Part shown: positions 26,981-64,000 of the stretch, one piece after another | Layout: each line of letters starts with the position of its first letter | Position numbering within the stretch: the stretch's first letter is position 1 | Source: Datnioides undecimradiatus | Taxonomy: Eukaryota; Chordata; Actinopteri; Lobotiformes; Datnioididae | DNA: 64,000 nucleotides | Direction of reading: 5' to 3' | Assembly (NCBI GenBank): GCA_008933995.1 | Contig: WARS01000025.1 | Coordinates: 3,083,477-3,147,476, forward strand | Position numbers and translations under genes: made by a program | The notes under the pieces: model-generated | Told to the model about the DNA's origin: nothing | The model's database searches: none | What the model saw: only the letters and a program-made list of their open reading frames with translations

Positions 26981-27332
26981 TACACAGGTATACAATTAAT
27001 TATAACAAAGTTAGAGAAGCTCGCCTTATATCCCCCAGGTTTCGTTTTTATCTCTCGATAAGATACTCTTTATCTTTCAAATATGGTCTAGTAAAAGTCT
27101 TTTCTAGCATGTTTCTGTAACACCTGCTATAACACTGAGCTAGGAGGACATTTTTAGTTCCTACAAAACATTTGAAGGTGGAAACTTTATCTGTGCTCTT
27201 GGCAACACAGGGTGGCTGCTAGCAGACAACCTTTGTTGCAGGGGAAGGGACGGGGCAGGGAGAAATGAAAGACAGGATGTTACACCGGGGGGCAGATTCA
27301 CAATGACAGTCCAGGACTCTCACCTTGTGTTA

Positions 27333-30252
27333 TTTATTAACACATGGCTATGAGGGGAAACTTTTGGTATCTAGACAGAGTATACATTGGCTACATGAAT
27401 GAAAGAGGTTCTTTGAAATTGTCTAATGGTGTTTGTCACAATATTAAAGTAAGCTTGCATGAGTTACTCATCCAGTCATGAAATCAATCCGTCTTCCCCT
27501 CATTTTCCAATAACAGATATGAATAGCTTTGATATGTTTACTACAAAACATGTCCAGCAAACACCTTGTGAATGTACCCCTCCAAGTTGAAACAACAGAC
27601 ATTCATCATACTGTATACCTGCAGACAGTAATTAATGGACAATGAAGTGGATATCTCACATACATATGACACAAGGGCTAAGACAGAAACAGTCACTTGC
27701 CAAACTCTTTAACATAAGTCTACTATCAGGCCTGATGTGCCTGGATCACTGGAAAGTTGTGTATCCTTCTTCCAAGTATTAAGAAAATATTAAACGGATA
27801 AAAACATTTGGATTTTGAGACACACATGGTGGCAAACTGATTGACTGACTCTTCACTTTTGTTGCTTTTTGTGAAATGAACCTTTGTGAAACATCTGTTT
27901 GTTTTCATGTGTTTGTGCCCATCTGTCATTTACGTTATTTGAAGACAGGGCTTCATCGTCATCATCTGTTCTGGGCTCAACTGATGAAGATGGAGAAAAA
28001 AAAATTCAAGCAGTTATGATGAAATAATCAATCTAATGCAGTAGACAACTCTCAAAACAAGATGTAATAGCAGCAAAAGACAGAGCAAGACTCAACTTGC
28101 CTCTTCTGTGTACTAAAAAAGCCCCCCAAACTAAAACCACAGAGGAGACGCAGCTGTCAGAACACACAGATGGCAGCGGGACAAGAAGTTTAAAACAGGG
28201 TTCATGTGAGATCCATAATCTTAAAATGAACAGTTGGCTTGTGTACAACTCAAAGTCCCTAGTAGTAGTAGAAGTACATAAATATCTTTGAGCAAGGCAG
28301 TTTCATTTCATACCATCCAAATAGGTCAACATGCAAGGGTATATAGTATCTGTTTTTATTTAGCATCTAACACTTCACAAAAACCATGGGGATGAGGTTC
28401 TGCAGGACGGGTCGGACTGGATAAAGGTTCCACCTCAAACGAAAGTTATAGTTTTTATTACATGAACAATCCACTTTTTCCATCTCGATTCTTCCAAGCA
28501 AAAGAAAGATAAAAGAACACATCCACATCATCATTGCAAGGCTTAATTTTCTTATTTTTCACTTTTTTTTTAAATAAGTTTCTTAAATTGTTTACGTTTT
28601 ACATGCGCTTAAAAAGCCAATAAAGGACCCAAGGTGGACCTAGGGCGGTCTTCACACATTCACATCACCACATGGGGCACGTTGTCAAGGCAAAAGAAAG
28701 GGCAGAGGTCAAAAGGTACGGAGGGCGCCTCCATCGTCTCTCTTTCAATCGCTCTCTCCAACAAGTCTTATCTACTAATGTCTATCATTTTCTTTTTCTC
28801 CTGCTGTGATGCTCACTTCTTGCTCTGTTCCTGCTCTGCTTTATCAGATTTTTTCTTTTTTTTTTTCCTTTTTTTGAGGCTTGGAGAAGGCCGCCCCCTG
28901 CCGCCACTGAGGACAACTACACTAATACAGACAAGAGCGCCTCAACAGTTACACACTCAAGAGTTGGGGTTTTGCCGTATGCAACTAGCTACCATCTCCA
29001 ACGCTTGTGCAAAACAGAAAAGAAAACTGGTAAGTCAGGAGCCGGACACAAGGGTGAACGGTGTGCCGAGAGCAGGAGAGACCCGGGACGATGGAAAGAG
29101 AAAGGAGGATCAGATCACCTCGCCCACAGAGCCTCTCACCTCGACACACTGAGGTCAGAAAAATCACACAGGTTTCTCAAAGTTCCAGTCACAAGGTATT
29201 TTTTCGTCCCAGAAGTGGTCGTCTTTTACACAGTCCTTGTTTTTTTGTCAGTTCCTCAGTGGCACTTTACAAATACATTTTTGACCGTTTTGAAAATTTT
29301 CAAGCTCCTTTGGTTTTTGGCTGACCGACTAAGTCCATCTTGTTTGATTTCTCCACACAAAAGTCTTTAAATAAGAACATCCTGGGAAAGAAGTGCTACT
29401 CTCACAACAGAGCCCGTTCAGGGAGCAGTCAGCCATCGTCTGGCTACACTGTAATGAATCATTCTTCTTGTTTTTAATGCTCAAGCAGTTTCTTACCCAG
29501 TTCATTTCAGTCAGCTCTTCCCTTTACCCCCCTCCAGGGTTGGCGTAAGATATCTGGGCAGTCAGGATCTTGGGCAGCTGCTGATTGTGTGTGTTTCTGT
29601 GCGTGTGTATGTGTGTGCTTTGATAGACCGTCGCTGTGGCGGCACAAGATTGGAAGTGGCGAGAGCCAGACAAAGACTGCTCCTGGTGTTTGGATTAGCA
29701 GTCAAAACACTGTCTTCCAGAGTTGTTTTTGTGTGCTTCTTACAGAGGATCCAACTTGGGTCGGGGCCTCCAGGGTTTTGTCTAATAGGTTAATTTTGCA
29801 GTAGCCACATAAGCCGGATGGAAGCAGAAATCATGAGCATATTCTTTGAAGTAAATGTATGCTGGGCAGGGAAAAATGTGCGAATGTTGCAAAGGGGTAT
29901 AGATTGGGGATGCTCTGGTTTGTAAAGTTTTAATGTCAGTCACATTTCAATAAAGGAAAAGTTCAGAGAAGCACTAATCCATCCCTACCCCCCATCAGTC
30001 TTTTTTCATAAATACAACTCCAGCTACATTTAGAGAACACAAGAACATTCTAGGTTTGCCTGGACTCGCCCCAAATTTCGCAGATATGTATGCTTCGCTT
30101 GTAGGTACAGTGTAAACTTGGCAAACCATCCTTGCATTAATTTTCTTCAGAGGTGTTCATTTGGCTTGCAGTCATCATTTGTGATGTTTCCTCTTGATTC
30201 CGTATATTGAATATAGAACTACAATAAACTGGACTCTAGAGATGGTTTTATT
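27333..30252 (-). terminator. alternative proximal AATAAA hexamers in the 3' UTR
   Basis: Sense-strand AATAAA hexamers occur at 30247-30252, 28454-28459, 28355-28360 and 27333-27338. Any of them could give shorter 3' UTR isoforms. Their presence is seen; use is not shown by the sequence. Confidence 0.35.
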
Positions 30253-30734
30253 TTAACTATCCTATTTCTCAAAAAAAGTTCTCAACAAAATGAACACCCA
30301 ACATCGTGGTTTTTAAAGAATCACCTATCAGTGTAAATTCTTGAAGGCAACATAAAAATGTTTTTTCCCCTCTTTTCTTCCAGCAGGGGGACTGACGTAT
30401 GCCAATATGGCCAGCTTTCAAGCAATCACCCCTTGAAACTCTCCCTGTGGTGAAGCTGAGGGATCTCCCGCATTGCACTGTGGGAGACGCCGACCTCAGC
30501 CCCAAACCACCCTTCAGATATATTCAGGTAAACTAGTCTATGCAGCAGAGTGGATGAGGAAAACAAAATATTTCTTGGGGAAGAGGAAGCAGAAAAAAGG
30601 TCAAGGAAGAAGTCATCTTTGAAAGGCGGAGAGAGGAAGTCACATGATGAAAAAAGATGGGGACAGGTCTTCGCTCAGGCACGGCTCGGTTTCTGATGGG
30701 GTCTCTTCCCAGTGCGCCCTGGGAAGTGCGGTCC

Positions 30735-64000
<33,266 letters not shown>

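Larger units (their letters stand above)
26895..30734 (-). other. plxna4: plxna4 3' untranslated region (inferred extent)
   Basis: The region from the stop codon to a plausible polyadenylation site is about 3.8 kb and holds no sense-strand coding potential. It is AT-rich on the sense strand, with a poly-A tract (28854-28877 region, poly-T on +), a short TG/CA-rich patch at 29588-29616, and several sense-strand AATAAA hexamers. A Pumilio-type UGUAAAUA lies at 26973-26980. Mammalian PLXNA4 also has a multi-kilobase 3' UTR. The distal end is an inference from the hexamer and needs transcript evidence. ORFs on the opposite strand here (such as 28634-29152) have no recognisable product. Confidence 0.6.

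Noticed and set aside
28634..29152. 172-codon plus-strand open frame
   Set aside because: It lies antisense to the inferred plxna4 3' UTR, includes a poly-Phe run from a T-tract, and has no recognisable domain.

Overview
The window is vertebrate nuclear DNA, almost certainly from a ray-finned (teleost) fish. The evidence is a spliced vertebrate gene with GT-AG introns of 0.25-5.5 kb, abundant CA/GT and GA microsatellites, and short non-autonomous transposon copies of types common in teleost genomes. No bacterial, phage or organellar genes were seen.

The right half (about 26.9-64.0 kb) is the 3' part of one gene on the minus strand, plexin A4 (plxna4). Fifteen coding exons could be placed to the base, and every junction is GT-AG with the reading frame preserved. 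Together they encode about 783 C-terminal residues: the membrane-proximal IPT/TIG region, the transmembrane helix, the juxtamembrane coiled segment, and the whole cytoplasmic GTPase-activating (GAP) domain with its inserted Rho-GTPase-binding domain (RBD). The stop codon is at 30735-30737. A long 3' UTR probably runs to an AATAAA at 26917-26922. The upstream exons (Sema, PSI and the other IPT domains) lie beyond base 64000.

The left part (1 to about 26.9 kb) is intergenic sequence downstream of the gene. I found no convincing coding exon or RNA gene there. It holds microsatellites, three recognisable dispersed-repeat copies (about 5413-5795, 20005-20291 and 21561-21890), and several repeat-free stretches rich in homeodomain, forkhead and MEIS-type core motifs that could be conserved enhancers.

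Plexin A4 is a receptor for class 3 semaphorins (with neuropilins) and class 6 semaphorins in axon guidance. The exons seen here encode the signalling half: the juxtamembrane segment, the RBD that senses Rac/Rnd GTPases, and the split GAP that acts on Rap/Ras-family GTPases. The most unusual observation is an exact 27-bp copy of nine in-frame codons from exon 1 inside intron 2. I found no convincing novel biological system. Exon and intron numbers are window-relative, in order of transcription.
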